Source: Talinum fruticosum
Lineage: Eukaryota; Streptophyta; Magnoliopsida; Caryophyllales; Talinaceae
Direction of reading: 5' to 3'
Assembly (NCBI GenBank): GCA_021018815.1
Contig: JAITYX010000011.1
Span: 8,198,501-8,262,500, forward strand
Length of the DNA stretch: 64,000 bases
The position numbers and the translations under genes are program-made. Numbering within the stretch: the stretch's first letter is position 1; every line of letters begins with the position of its first letter. Shown piece after piece: positions 35,662 to 47,462 of this stretch. The notes beneath the pieces were generated by a model, which worked only from the letters and a program-made list of their open reading frames with translations, ran no database searches and was not told the DNA's origin.

Positions 35662-36083
35662 CTACAATTGGCAAAAAAATTGTCTAAATGTAGGAGAATG
35701 TCTCCTATGCTCTATTGCTTTGGTAGTAGATGATGCTTGAGTAACTAATTCTTTAGTATTCCCTGAATCGGACACCTCCTTCGCCTGGGTTTTAGTTGAA
35801 CTATCCAATGGTACAAGTACTAGATCCAGGTACCGTAACACAATATTTCCTACATCATTTTTCTCATTAGAATCGAAATCAAGCACATCAATAGTGACAT
35901 AAGTTGCTTGTTGATTGCCAAACCCTCAGCCAACCTAGCAAAATCAAGAACCCTAGGTGAGTCCACGTAAGTCGTCAATCCCTCAACATCCAACACTTCT
36001 ATCAATCCATCTAGCGTCGTAGCATCCATGTTAACCACCGTTTTCAGCACCATCTTCTTCATTGGCCGTCTTTTACCGCCCAT
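35662..36083 (-). pseudogene. Unrecognised two-frame coding relic
   Basis: Minus strand. From an ATG at 36083 (MGGKRRPMKKMVL) 77 codons run to 35850. The overlapping other frame then continues as VLDFDSNEKNDVG to a stop at 35662, as if one base change split a ~150-codon reading frame. Composition is protein-like (charged N-terminus, then a Ser/Thr-rich part). I recognise no family. It could be part of a LINE ORF1, a gag or a host gene. Confidence 0.3.
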
Positions 36084-36085
36084 TG

Positions 36086-36578
36086 GATCAACTTTTAGCC
36101 GAGGCGGATAAGCAGGTGCCTCGAAGTTCTCTCATTTTCTAATTTTATACATATATAATTTTCAAAGCATGATTTTTGAAGATGATTCTCACAATATACA
36201 ATTTTTACCAAAAAAATAAAATTAGAAAATAAAGCCATTCTTTTTTTTATGAGTAAAGGAATAGTTACATGTATATGTGTCATAGATGCATGGTTTAGTT
36301 TTGCTCATGAATTAACCTATGGTGAAACTTGTTTTACCCCATCCACAGTGCTTTTTCCTTCTTGCCAAATATGAAGGAAAAAACAGTGCAACAAAGCATT
36401 AAATAAATGCTGGGATTTTCCTGCATCGGGTATTTGAAATTATTGACGCTTTGAAATTATTGAACTCCATGTGTTTTGTTTTTTTTTTTTTTGGGGAATT
36501 TGATGTCCTTTTCATGCATTAAAAAATTGGCTAGAAAAGAACGGCCACATTCTATAAACAGCTCCAGAATTTAAGAAA
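36086..36578. other. Intergenic, nothing recognised
   Basis: AT-rich, with T-runs near 36241 and 36479. No motif was seen. Confidence 0.4.
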
Positions 36579-36580
36579 TA

Positions 36581-36830
36581 CTCCCTCCATTTCATAATAT
36601 ATATATCACTTATCTAACTTTTATCGTTTCACAATACTTGTCATATTACAATTCCAGATGACATATTAATTACAAGTTTACCTATTTTGTATTCATTATT
36701 TGTTTACTAGAAAATGACAAAGAGAGAAAGTGAGGGCATATTAGACAATTCACCTTTTAACTACTTAAATTTTTAGTTAACCTTGGTTTCCCCACCTACT
36801 AAAGTGACTCGTAATTTAAAATAGAGGGAG
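36581..36830. mobile_element. Stowaway-like MITE
   Basis: 250 bp. Starts ctccctccatttcataata and ends taaaatagagggag, with ta at 36579-36580 and 36831-36832 as the target duplication. These ends and the TA target are typical of Tc1/mariner-derived Stowaway elements. Confidence 0.85.
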
Positions 36831-36832
36831 TA

Positions 36833-38115
36833 TGTGTCACTTTAAAGGAAAATATATATATATATATGTCACTCGTTGAGGATCTTTATTTCTTCTTTTC
36901 CTCTTTGTTATCTCTTCTTCTGTTTTTTTATAGGTAAAGTACAAATTATACCATAAACTCATATTTATAAACCTAAATTATCATTAATAATATTTTATTT
37001 AAATATTTTAAAACTCACCCCATATTTTTACATCCTCTTTTCCGAAAAATTAAATTCCCTGCTCAAATAGTATCATATTATTGGATCTATGGTACAAATA
37101 GGGGGGTCATTATCCATGCACTTAGCTAGTTACGTACTTCACTTCTTCCTATTTTTTCTTCTTCTTCTTCCTTTTTGCCTTTTTTTTTGGGGGGTATTTA
37201 TTTAATTACGTATTTGACTTGAAGGTATCATGTCAGCTTTTCCTAGTGCTCAACTACCCTTTACCTGCAAATATCTTTACTTCCGAGAGCTCAATCTTTC
37301 CAATTTATTGACAAAAATTAAAGAAAAGGATCTCCAAAACAACATCCAAAAAGAATTTCCTTGTCCTAGTTGTATAGCTCAAGATTGATCATGCATTTTT
37401 CTCATTAGGCTTACTCCTACTCTACCCAATATTAACTTGTGGGCATAAACAACAAGATTAATATATTTGATCGATCTTCATGTTATGTGTTGGGTCATCA
37501 GTGAAAAATCTAAAAATTTTGTTTAATAACGTCCAATACTGAGTTCTCCTAAGTTCTTCTAAGTTTTATAAATACGGTTGTCGAACACTATCCCTAAAAT
37601 ATATATACACACATGGGTCACAATGTTACTGCCAAAGCACTATCTCGACATCTTAATTTGATTGAGAATCGGTGTATCTTAGCTAGCTATGTGTTATACG
37701 TGATTTATGGTCTATCTGAACTAGGTGTTATATGTGACCTATGATTTCTTTAAATGAATATTAGATTATGTTATGAATTCATTTTTTTTTTGGGATGATA
37801 GTGAAAAAGTTGACAGATAAATTACCCATACTACCATTCTACAGAACTGAAACATTATTATCAGTGTTTTAACTGTTTAAGTGTGTGGGGAATGCTTGAA
37901 TTTGTACGGCCAAACAAAATTTGTGGTGCTTGACGTCGAGGGGTGACTGAGGGCTACTACTTTAATTATGTAATGTGTTTGGACAAGACATGTTAATTAG
38001 GCAAAAAGACACGTTAACATCTTCGGCACTCTTCAATTTTTCCCAACAGAATTGACGACTGAAGGATATGTTGAGGTATCAGAAACTTGTTTATAATTTG
38101 CCATTGAAAAAAATG
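36833..38115. other. Intergenic, nothing recognised
   Basis: AT-rich with simple runs: (AT)n at 36850-36866, CT/T-rich at 37140-37190 and a T-run at 37781. No gene. Confidence 0.45.
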
Positions 38116-38495
38116 TTTTTGGATTAAAATAAAGCATATTTTGGGGGTATTAGACGTTTATGTACTAAATTATAAAGTTGATTGATCATGCATTGTACTT
38201 TGGTTTTTCTAAACCACCACTGATTTAGGAGGTGACAACTCGATTATTTTATGATGTGTTAAATTGAAAAAAGGGGATGATAACTGATTTAGTGGGGAAG
38301 CACAATAATTCCCCTTTTCTTAACTTGACGTGTTATAAAACAACCGAGTTGTCATTTGCTAAATTGGTGGTGATCATTCAGAAAAAATAAAATAAAATTT
38401 CACCCCTTAAAGTACGATGTATAATCAGTCAATTTTATAACTTGATATATAAATGTCCAATACCTCAAAATATAATTTATTTTAATCCAAAAAAA
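38116..38495. repeat. Large foldback element (arms of about 165-185 nt)
   Basis: The left end tttttggattaaaataaa pairs with the right end tttattttaatccaaaaa. Inner pairs include ggtgacaactcgatt against aaccgagttgtcat, and aaaaggggat against attccccttttc close to the centre at about 38300. The whole element is nearly a perfect hairpin with scattered mismatches. No coding content. Confidence 0.82.
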
Positions 38496-40911
38496 TTAGT
38501 CTTTAAACTCTCACTCCTCACTTGAAAGTTCATCTGACAAGTTTCTTAAACAGCGGTGTAATAAGTTTCTCAAGGTCTGCAAAAGTAGGCCCAAACTTTA
38601 CCTTATGCTGAAACGCTGAAACACACGTATTAATTAATTATATGCCCTCTTGAAGGAGTCTAGCTAGTTGTACAATGTGAATGTCTCATTTCACAAGAAA
38701 GATTAGGACTTGAATTCTCTCAAATAAGACTCCATCCTATATATAAATAGGTTTATAGCTTTTATATGTAACCCAAATCAATGCCTAAAGCGTAACTAAA
38801 TATCGGGGCATAGATTAAATGTACGTGTAGGATTTCAAAGTGAGAAAGTCTCATACTCGACAGATTAAGAGGCCTTGAGTATATTTATAAGCGTGTGAGT
38901 TACTCCTCCCATTGCCACATTTAAAATTAAAAAAAGAAGAAAACAATTATAAGAGAACTAATTTGCCCTACGCATAATAGTCAAAGGCTCCAGGATGGGC
39001 TCTGTGATGCATTATATTAAAGTTTCTACATGAATTGACGGCTAAGGGATTTACAACAACAACTTTCATTGTGCATCCCGCTTACACGGAATTTGGGGAG
39101 ATCCAAATGTAGGTAGCTTTATCTCTACATGCATCTGTACCAATTGAGAGACCGATTCTAACTAAGGGCATTAAGTAACCTAATTAAAGGCATGATCATA
39201 CACACCTACTAGTCACATGAGAACTTCAAATGGAAGACCACCACCTAGCTTGTTAGTTTCATACTATTTTTATGTATACACAAAAGTATTTCATCTCTAA
39301 CAAACATTAACTAACAAAAGTGATGCTAATTAACAAATTTTAACAAAGATAAGTATATGAATATAGATGTTAGGTATGTTGTGCGACCTCATGAGTACCT
39401 TAGCTTTGGACCCTTTTCATCATTTTTGATCACCAAACTCATGATTTTCTCAATCATAAGACCACACATGGACCATTTTCCACCATTAGATCTACAAAAT
39501 TACATGCTATTTTGCCATATTTGTTTATGAATTTGTGATTTACAATACGGCAAAAGAAAAAAGGTGGTGGTTGTGTTGCTGAATTTGTTACATTTGCACG
39601 GATGCCCCGTGCAATTTGAATTTGAATTTCAACTTTCTTTTTTTTTTTTTTATTCTATTCTTCTAATTAGTTGATGTGCATTAGTTGAACTTGAAAATGG
39701 TGGCAAATTAAAAGAAGCTAATTAATTAAAGTAAAGAGGGGGTGTAATGGTTAAGTATGACATTATCTTGGTGCCAATTTTCTCAACCTCCTTTACCTGC
39801 ACAAACCCTACCCCAGCTAGTCACCCATTCATGGCATTAAGTTTCCTTTAGGCTTTCTTTAGCTTTCCTCTTGTGATGCTAGACTTTTATGGTAACACTC
39901 GATTAATTATGCTAAGCTTGTTTAGGTTTTTTTTTTTATCGATAATAGTCTCAAAATCGAGATGAACTCAAGCTTTACTACGGACATGTAGAGCAAACGA
40001 AACAATAAATTATAAATAATTAACCAGGGCCTTATTCTAATACAATTAATTATAATTTTCATTAGAAAACACAACATATCTTATAAAAGATTAAGGAAAA
40101 CTTAAACTCCTAACTAGTAAGTTTGTTTCATTTGAAATTAATCAGAAGGTGGTCGCCAATGGTATTAGAATCATTAAAATTATAAAAGTCTGAATTTATT
40201 TATAAACCCGAGAGAAACTCTATCATATAAATTGTAGGATAAGATACAGGAACATTGAATATACTTCCTCAAAAACAACAGATCGATTTTGATGAATGTA
40301 ATTGAAAAAGAAATATGACATTTATTATAACACACAAAGAGTACAGAGTACAATATTAGCTAACTCAACTTGTCCTCTCTCTTCTCTCCTCCTAAAAGCC
40401 CTGACATCCATTCCTATCTGTGTATAAGAGGGGCTGCCATCACCAATTTTTGTTGATTAATTTTTATATCAATTGTCAATTTCTAATTTTTTATTGTTAC
40501 AAATAAAAATGTTGTCTTTTTATATATAAGAGTTTTTTTATAGGGGTGTCAGTCTCTCTTTATATACAAGAGTTATTATTTATTGGTATAGTTTAAGACA
40601 ATGAATAAAGATCGACTTTTAAGTCACGATAGCACATATTGCGAGCTCCTCTATCAATATGAAATACATTGAGTCATCAAAAATTTATCCATGAGAAGAT
40701 TTTGATGATTTCAGAGCCAAACGTTAATAAGATTTAAGTTAGTTATTTGAAAGTTGAAATTTACGTCTATGTTTTTTTTTGTTTTTGATAGGATACGTCT
40801 ATGTTTTAGATCACAATTGTTTATGTACATTTTTCATAGTAAGTTTTGTTTGACATTTTATAAATGAAATTGTATTTTTTTCCTTGAAAAAAAAAGAAAA
40901 AAGGCTAACTC
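38496..40911. other. Intergenic with a SINE-like fragment
   Basis: About 39060-39170 holds agatccaaatgtaggtagc followed by tttatctctaca, like the SINE-type fragment in intron 17. About 38825-38935 (aaagtgagaaagtctcatac) may be an old LTR piece. The rest is AT-rich without gene signals. Confidence 0.4.
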
Positions 40912-40927
40912 AACTTATAGAAGCTTA

Positions 40928-40949
40928 TTTGATCAAAAAAAAAAAAAAA
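40928..40949 (+). mobile_element. Poly-A-only retroposition scar
   Basis: Seven bases (tttgatc) and a run of about 15 A lie between two exact copies of aacttatagaagctta (40912-40927 and 40950-40965). A 16-bp direct repeat around a bare A-tail is the footprint of a LINE-type integration that stopped almost at once. Confidence 0.7.
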
Positions 40950-41115
40950 AACTTATAGAAGCTTAGGATTTTATTGAATTGTCTCCCCTTCCCCAAAAAA
41001 ACAAGTAAATTACATAAAGAATTCATATTTACATCAATTCAAACTTTATTGAAGGTGTACCTACTAGTTTTGATTGGTTTTTCCTTTAAGATAATCCATG
41101 TCATTATCATATATA

Positions 41116-41354
41116 CTTTTTCCATTTCACAATATTTGTCATTTTAAGTAACTTTTTTCATTTCATAATATCTCGTAACTTTATAATCCTAATGATATTA
41201 ATGATTAATTTACCAATTTTTTTCTCCTTTTTTTCATTGACTTTCTTTATTTCCAATGAAACTCGGGACACATTGGTCTTTTAACATAAATTTTATCATA
41301 AATCTTGTATTTTTTTATATTCCAAAAACAACATGTATTATAAAACAGAGGGAG
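41116..41354. mobile_element. Stowaway-like MITE
   Basis: 239 bp. Starts ctttttccatttcacaat and ends ttataaaacagagggag, with ta on both sides (41114-41115, 41355-41356). It is the complete relative of the truncated copy at 14341. Confidence 0.8.
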
Positions 41355-41356
41355 TA

Positions 41357-43426
41357 TGGCGTAGTGATTAATTAATGAAAACATTGACCTCCTTTTTTGA
41401 AGAAATATTGATATTAGCTATGATAATGTTGAATTTTGTTTTCTTGCCAGCTCTATTTGTGTTAAATAGCCGCAGAGATAGGTCTGACTTTAAGAGCTTT
41501 CTCAAGAGTCAAAATCGACTTATGTGGCCATGCCTAGCTACATTGATATGAGTTGCTAGAAAAGCTAATTAATCCAATCACCTACAAAAATAACTCATTA
41601 AACCATGCAATCTACAATTAGAATAAATAATTAAGTTAATGATATAAAATATTGCAAATATTTATAATATAAATTATAATCATATTTGTATATTGACGAT
41701 TCTATGTCCACTTTTTCAATTTAAATTTTTAGATAAGAAACATTAATAATAAAATAACATACATCCATCATATTTTTGACATATGATATATAAAATAAAC
41801 GCAAAGATTATTAATTTTAAAAGTAAATTAAAGAGCCCATAAAATGGAAAAATAATTTCTAAAGTAATTTATGAAGGACGATATATAGAGCTTAATAAAT
41901 ATATTGGGTTATAAAAGAACTATTAAAACCACTAATTATAAGGATAAAAAGGGAAAAATTAGCGCTAATGACACCACAAATTTTAGGCATTTTATTTTTT
42001 GGAGGGGCGGGAGAACAAGCACTCTTGGTCTCAAGCATGTTGAGAATTATGTTTCGTCTCCGAGTAGAACTAAGGTATGTAATTTAAACATAAGTTTGCT
42101 ATACAACCACTCCACCACCATCACCATGTAGACAATACTGTTGAGGCACAAAACTACATTTAAATTTTTATCGATAATGCTTACTTATAGTTCCTTACTA
42201 GCTACTAACCCGCCCAAACAAAAAAGAAGAAGAATTTTGTTATTCATATAAACATATGAATCATAGATATAGCATTAATAGTGATAATGATTAATTCACA
42301 ATTTTCATATCAATGAATAGTACTAATACCAAGGAGATTTATTTATATTATATTATATTATAAAAATCAATAATTATATTGCATAAATTGTTATATATCA
42401 AGAGGTCCTTGTTTTATTTGATAATGGACCTTGCAACTAAAGTGCATGGATATTTGTCATGACATTTATTTTAAATATAATATAAATGTCTAATAAAAAA
42501 GAATATGACTATTAATTTTCTAGGCATATCTTTGGGTGAGGCTTCTAACCCTACATCAACTACAAAACTATAAAAAAATACACATTCAAGTAGGTAGTCC
42601 AACTGTTAGGACTAAACCCAACTCACACCAATAAGAGGAGCACTAAAAAAGAAATAAAATTTATATTTCTCTCTAACTAATGATAATTACACCCAATTTG
42701 CAAACTTAGAATACACCACCTCTGTTTAAGTATATCTCACACACACACATGACATAATTTGGGGGAAAGAAAAACAACTCTTATATAAATCGTTAAAAAA
42801 TGACTGTCAAAATCAACTCTAATAGCTAATATGAGCTGAATTAATTAGTTGTTATACTTGTTATAAGTTGAAATGATTTGCTATTATAGCTTAAAGGATT
42901 AGTTGAAATGAACTTAAAGTTGTTATAAACACCGATATAAATGTCGGCTTGAACAGGCCATACCTCGAAATGTCACCTCGCCTTAACTTACCATATTCGA
43001 GTGGCACAAGTCGCAAAAGCCCTTAGCTCTCCTTTACAACCTCTGCCGAGGCTTACCTTTTATCTTGTGATGCATCCCAATTGAGGTTAAGGAGTCTTTC
43101 ACATATTACATCGCCTAACCAAGTGAGTGTTAGTCTAATAGCAAGTAATTCACACTTTCACCCTCTCCACTAGAATTCAAACTTTACAAGTTGTGCAAAG
43201 AAATTGGGGTGGATTGTTGGTTAGGTTTTAAACCTGGACTTGGTATCCCTATTCCCTTTGGATTTTCAAGTCCAACTAGAATTACTCATGAGATAGGGGC
43301 CCAGTAGAGTGACACACACTTACCCTTGCCAAAAAAATTACGCCTCCTAATTTTCAAAGATTAACCACATCTTTTTTTTTTAACAAAATTTATTTTAAAA
43401 AAACTATAACATAATTTTGGCTTATA
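41357..43426. other. Intergenic with a degenerate Tourist-like repeat
   Basis: About 42790-42960 repeats agttgaaatgatt / gttataagttg words and ends near cggcttgaacaggcc, as other family members do. The left end is not visible. A (CA)n run lies at 42738-42749. No gene recognised. Confidence 0.45.
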
Positions 43427-43428
43427 TA

Positions 43429-43703
43429 CTACGCCCTCCGTTCCAAAATATTTGTTGTTTTTAGGTTATGAGGGATTACTAAGAAAACACTAAATCTATG
43501 ACAAAATTTGTGTCAAAATACCAAATTGCCCCAAAATTTTATTAACAATGAAAAAAATCAATGAGAAAAATAGAAAAATAAAACAATTAATAAACACAAA
43601 ATTGGTAAACTAGTCATTGATACGTCATTGAAATTGTAAAATGATAAATATTTTAAAACAAAAAAAATTAGTTAAAGTGACGTATATTTTGAAATGGAGG
43701 GAG
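43429..43703. mobile_element. Stowaway-like MITE
   Basis: 275 bp. Starts ctacgccctccgttcc, ends gaaatggagggag, with ta at 43427-43428 and 43704-43705. Confidence 0.82.
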
Positions 43704-43705
43704 TA

Positions 43706-44914
43706 TGTCTCAAATTCTAGTATTCGGATTGTAAAAAACCGCTTGACACTAACATATATACACATGTATGTGTACACATACACATACATTAACATAAGAA
43801 AGATCTATATATTATCATACCGCGTTTCTTTTATGAGTTTTCTTAGTTTATTTATGTATTATCAGTCAATAGTGACACCCATCAACGCTGTAAATTATAC
43901 TATAGATTCAGGTTTATATATAATTTCAAGTTGTCACATATGATATTTTATTTTAATGTTCTAAAGATCATCCTCTATTTTCGTAATCCCTCTTTCCAAA
44001 GAAAAAATAAATAAATTCACTCCCTTAAATTACGTCATATCATCAAATTTATAAATCTGAATCTAATATTGCACCCATACTAACTCCAAATATGTTGCGT
44101 AGCTAGTTATTATCGGCCAAGTATATATAGTTATCACATATAGTTTTGGCGATGCATGTGGCCAATTCTACTTAATCATAGACAATCTCAGAAGAAAATT
44201 TCATTAAAAAAATCCTACATATATCTCTATTTTATTTATATTACTATCAAAGTATATTAAAAAAAAATCCTCCTCCATTTTTTTAAAATTTTTAAAATTC
44301 TCTTACTTTTACCACTCTAGCTTCTTTTTTTTTTTAAAAAAAAAACGATGTTCTTCTATGTGGTGGCTATAATCTCATGACTATCATATATCATATATCA
44401 TATAAGGTCATAAATTAAGGAAAATTCTTATATTCTCACATTTCATATATGTATATTTTTTTTATGTTTATTTATTATATACCCTTTTGTTAACATAAAT
44501 TTATATATGTGGCTTGTGGGAACATATAAATATAAAAAGTAAACAATACAAATTATTACATGATTTCGAATTCACAAACATGATAAGATTAAAAAGAATT
44601 TTTTTATTTTGCGGGGACATCCTGTAAAATCGCCTTTATTCAGTCACTGTGTGATGTGGCTTGAGACCACATATCCGAGTCCATGGTATAAAAACTCGGC
44701 CTGCAATGGGCATATTAATTTCAACACGATGCACCCATATGACAAGAGTAGATTACGTAGGGCACTTGCACTGGGCCTTCAGCCCAAATTTTTGGGCAGC
44801 TTACAATCTAACGTGCAGGAAAGTGTCCCACCCAAACAAGCCCGGAGAGGCCCAACAAAATCAACCAAGCAAAAAACCATTTACGTTTGTTACCTGCGGT
44901 GTGGGAGAACAAAT
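43706..44914. other. Intergenic, no gene recognised
   Basis: A palindromic CA/TA-rich run (acacatgtatgtgtacac) lies near 43761. About 44640-44890 is less AT-rich, with ttcagcccaaatttttgggc near 44778 and two overlapping open frames without known motifs. It may be a decayed element. Confidence 0.4.
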
Positions 44915-45025
44915 TAATAAGGGTAAAATTGGTAAACTAATTATTAATATGTTATTCGGTTATAAAATGACAGATATTATGGAAAAAAATTAGTTGAAAC
45001 AACATGTATTATGAACCGGAGGGAG
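44915..45025. mobile_element. Stowaway-like MITE, right end only
   Basis: Inner text aaaattggtaaactaatta and the right end attatgaaccggagggag are followed by ta. They match the 43429 and 62799 copies. The left half is missing. Confidence 0.7.
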
Positions 45026-45027
45026 TA

Positions 45028-46565
45028 TTTGTTAATAAAATTTAGCTGGTTTGTTACATTGATGCAACTCGATGGCTCGAGTACTTGAAGTAAATACGTT
45101 TTTCCATCATGCAAGGTTCCAATTGGGCCAAATTGGATGTGTGCACTACTTGAAATAGATAACATACGAGCCCAATTGATTTGACGTGTATGGTAAAATT
45201 TCAATCTATATCTCGAATTCAAATATATATTTCAAAAGTCCCACTGACCGGTCATAGGTAAGGTTGCTTGATGTTTTATATAGTAGCCTTATTCAAAAAT
45301 TTAAAAATTATGGAGAGACTGATTTTATTAGACTTTAAATTTAAAAATTATTAAATATCTACTACTCCATAAAAAGAAACCATAGAAAATTCAGAAAAAT
45401 ATTTTACTTTAATTAACTATAATTCAAACCGAAAAATACTTTCTTCTTCAGCTATCCAAACTACAAACAACAAAAAATCAATACTTGAAATAGATAATGT
45501 ACACTCCCCATAAAAAATCTTGCCAAAAAATTATATCATAAAATCAATTAACTATAAGTGAAATAAATGGTGAAGTTACATAATGTTGACTTCTATTTTT
45601 CCAATTTTATTATTAAATTAAATTCACAATCCCCTTCCCTCTCCCCATGTTCGAATTTGGGGGAAATAACTTTTTTATTTGAAGAAATGTGGTGAGGGAA
45701 TAACTTGTGGGCCTTGACATCAACGCTCCTTCCAAGTCAGTTAAATCCATTGGACATTCATAAAATAGAGAGTCTATTATGGATAGACTCGCTCACCGAT
45801 CCAAAAATAATGAGAGCCCGACAATTTTCATGATTATTCTTAATATTTATTTTTACATTTTGATAGGTAAACTATTCATCCATCGGGCTTCTGTGTAGGG
45901 TGAATCTATGGATATTACTTTCAAATAATATTATTACTTGAAAATTGTCTTATAATATTACTTTGAAATATATTACCTTAGGCAAATTTGGTGATGGAGG
46001 AGTTGAGTGGTAACAGTAGGTGTAAAATGAGTGAATATGCATGCAATGTTTTTTGGGTATAATTTTTGAGGGGAAAAGGAAAATGTATATAAGTAGGCAG
46101 GCAGCAGGTGAAAGTAGTTTGATGGAGCAAGTGAAGGACTCTAAAATATTATACTTGAAAGTCAACAAAGAAAAATACTTGACTAATAGTGAGTATTACA
46201 AGACTTAATTCACCTCCACTTTTCTACATATTAGTTAGGATAATAATATTATTAATTATTAATTATTCTAATTATTACCTCATGGAGTAAGACTATTTAT
46301 AACTATGTGCCAAAATTGTGTTGACTATTCATTCTTAGAGGTTTAATTTACATTTTCCCTCTTTCTTAATCTCTATATAATTTAGACACCACTAGCTACT
46401 TAAACCTCTTCCAAAGAAAAAAAAAGGGAAAAGGTGAATTTAGTTGACAAATATACATGCATGAGTATATGACTCACTACAAGAATCCGCCCCATTTGAA
46501 ACTGAAAATTAGAGAATCAAAAAAAAAAGTTGTTTAAAGTCATTTTTTTTAAAGTATATTTACTT
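45028..46565. other. Intergenic, nothing recognised
   Basis: AT-rich. A cactacaagaatccg word near 46476 resembles one CACTA terminus, but no partner end was seen. No gene. Confidence 0.4.
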
Positions 46566-46799
46566 GGGGTTTGTTCAAAATGGTTGTTACAATTAACTAT
46601 CATACCTATTATAGCTTAAATGAGATGAAACGGGCTGAAATAAGTACAAATAGTTAGTTATTATAGGTCAAATGAGTCGAAATGATTAACTCGTTATAAT
46701 TGTTATAATTAAAACGACAAAAATACCTCGAAATAAGTTAAAAAGAATTTAAACGAGTTGAAAACTATGAAGGTATAAACACTATTTCGAACAGTGCCC
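46566..46799. mobile_element. Tourist-like MITE
   Basis: Left end ggggtttgttcaaaatgg pairs with right end atttcgaacagtgccc. The inside is made of gttattataggtcaaatgag-like words shared with 30690 and 42790. It is followed by tta, but the left flank does not show a matching triplet. Confidence 0.6.
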
Positions 46800-47299
46800 T
46801 TAATGATTCATAAATATTTACACTATGTTTGGTTTTAATGTTGTTAATATATAAGAAAGGAAGATTTAAGAATCTTACTACTCTTAACAGCGTATGCACG
46901 GTCCGATCTATAGTTAATAGAAATATAATCCCCAGTTTATGTATACAATGTTTGTGGTGGATTTACTTTGTTGGCTGAGTTTCAAGGCAGAAGTTTCACT
47001 CCACTTAGGGATGCCTTGAAAACAAGATGAATCAAGTTTTGTTTAGTGCCTTAAAGATGTTTTCTACTTTCAATATGAAATTTTGTTACCCTGAAGGAGC
47101 AATAGCAGTTTTTAAGTGGTGGGAAGCCTAATTGAGATGTAAAGTGTTGTAGAATTGATCGTTTAGCTCCTTTTGCACATTTCCTTATTGTGGACTTATG
47201 TCCACCCTCCAGTACTTGTATTATACTCATGTCCTTACATTTTTAACTATAAAAAATCATAGGAACTAGAAAATCTGCAACGTATATGGTTTTAAATAA

Positions 47300-47459
47300 G
47301 GGTCTATTTAAATGACATTTATACGAGCACTTATAACAAATTTTAACTTTTTTCAACTCTTTTAATAAGTTATAACATTTACAATAGCTAATCATTTCAG
47401 TTCATTTAAGCTCATTTCAATTATAACAACTTATTTTAACAATCGGTTCGAATAGACCC
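47300..47459. mobile_element. Tourist-like MITE with TAA target duplication
   Basis: 160 bp. Left end gggtctatttaaatg, right end cggttcgaatagaccc, flanked by taa at 47297-47299 and 47460-47462. The inside is the reverse of the 46566 family text (ataacaac, ctcatttcaa). Confidence 0.8.
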
Positions 47460-47462
47460 TAA

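Noticed and set aside
43128..43330. Possible SINE (ttagtctaatagcaag as box A)
   Set aside because: Box B is weak, there is no A-tail and no target duplication.
46470..46500. cactacaagaatccg as a CACTA terminus
   Set aside because: No partner end or 3-bp duplication found within reach.
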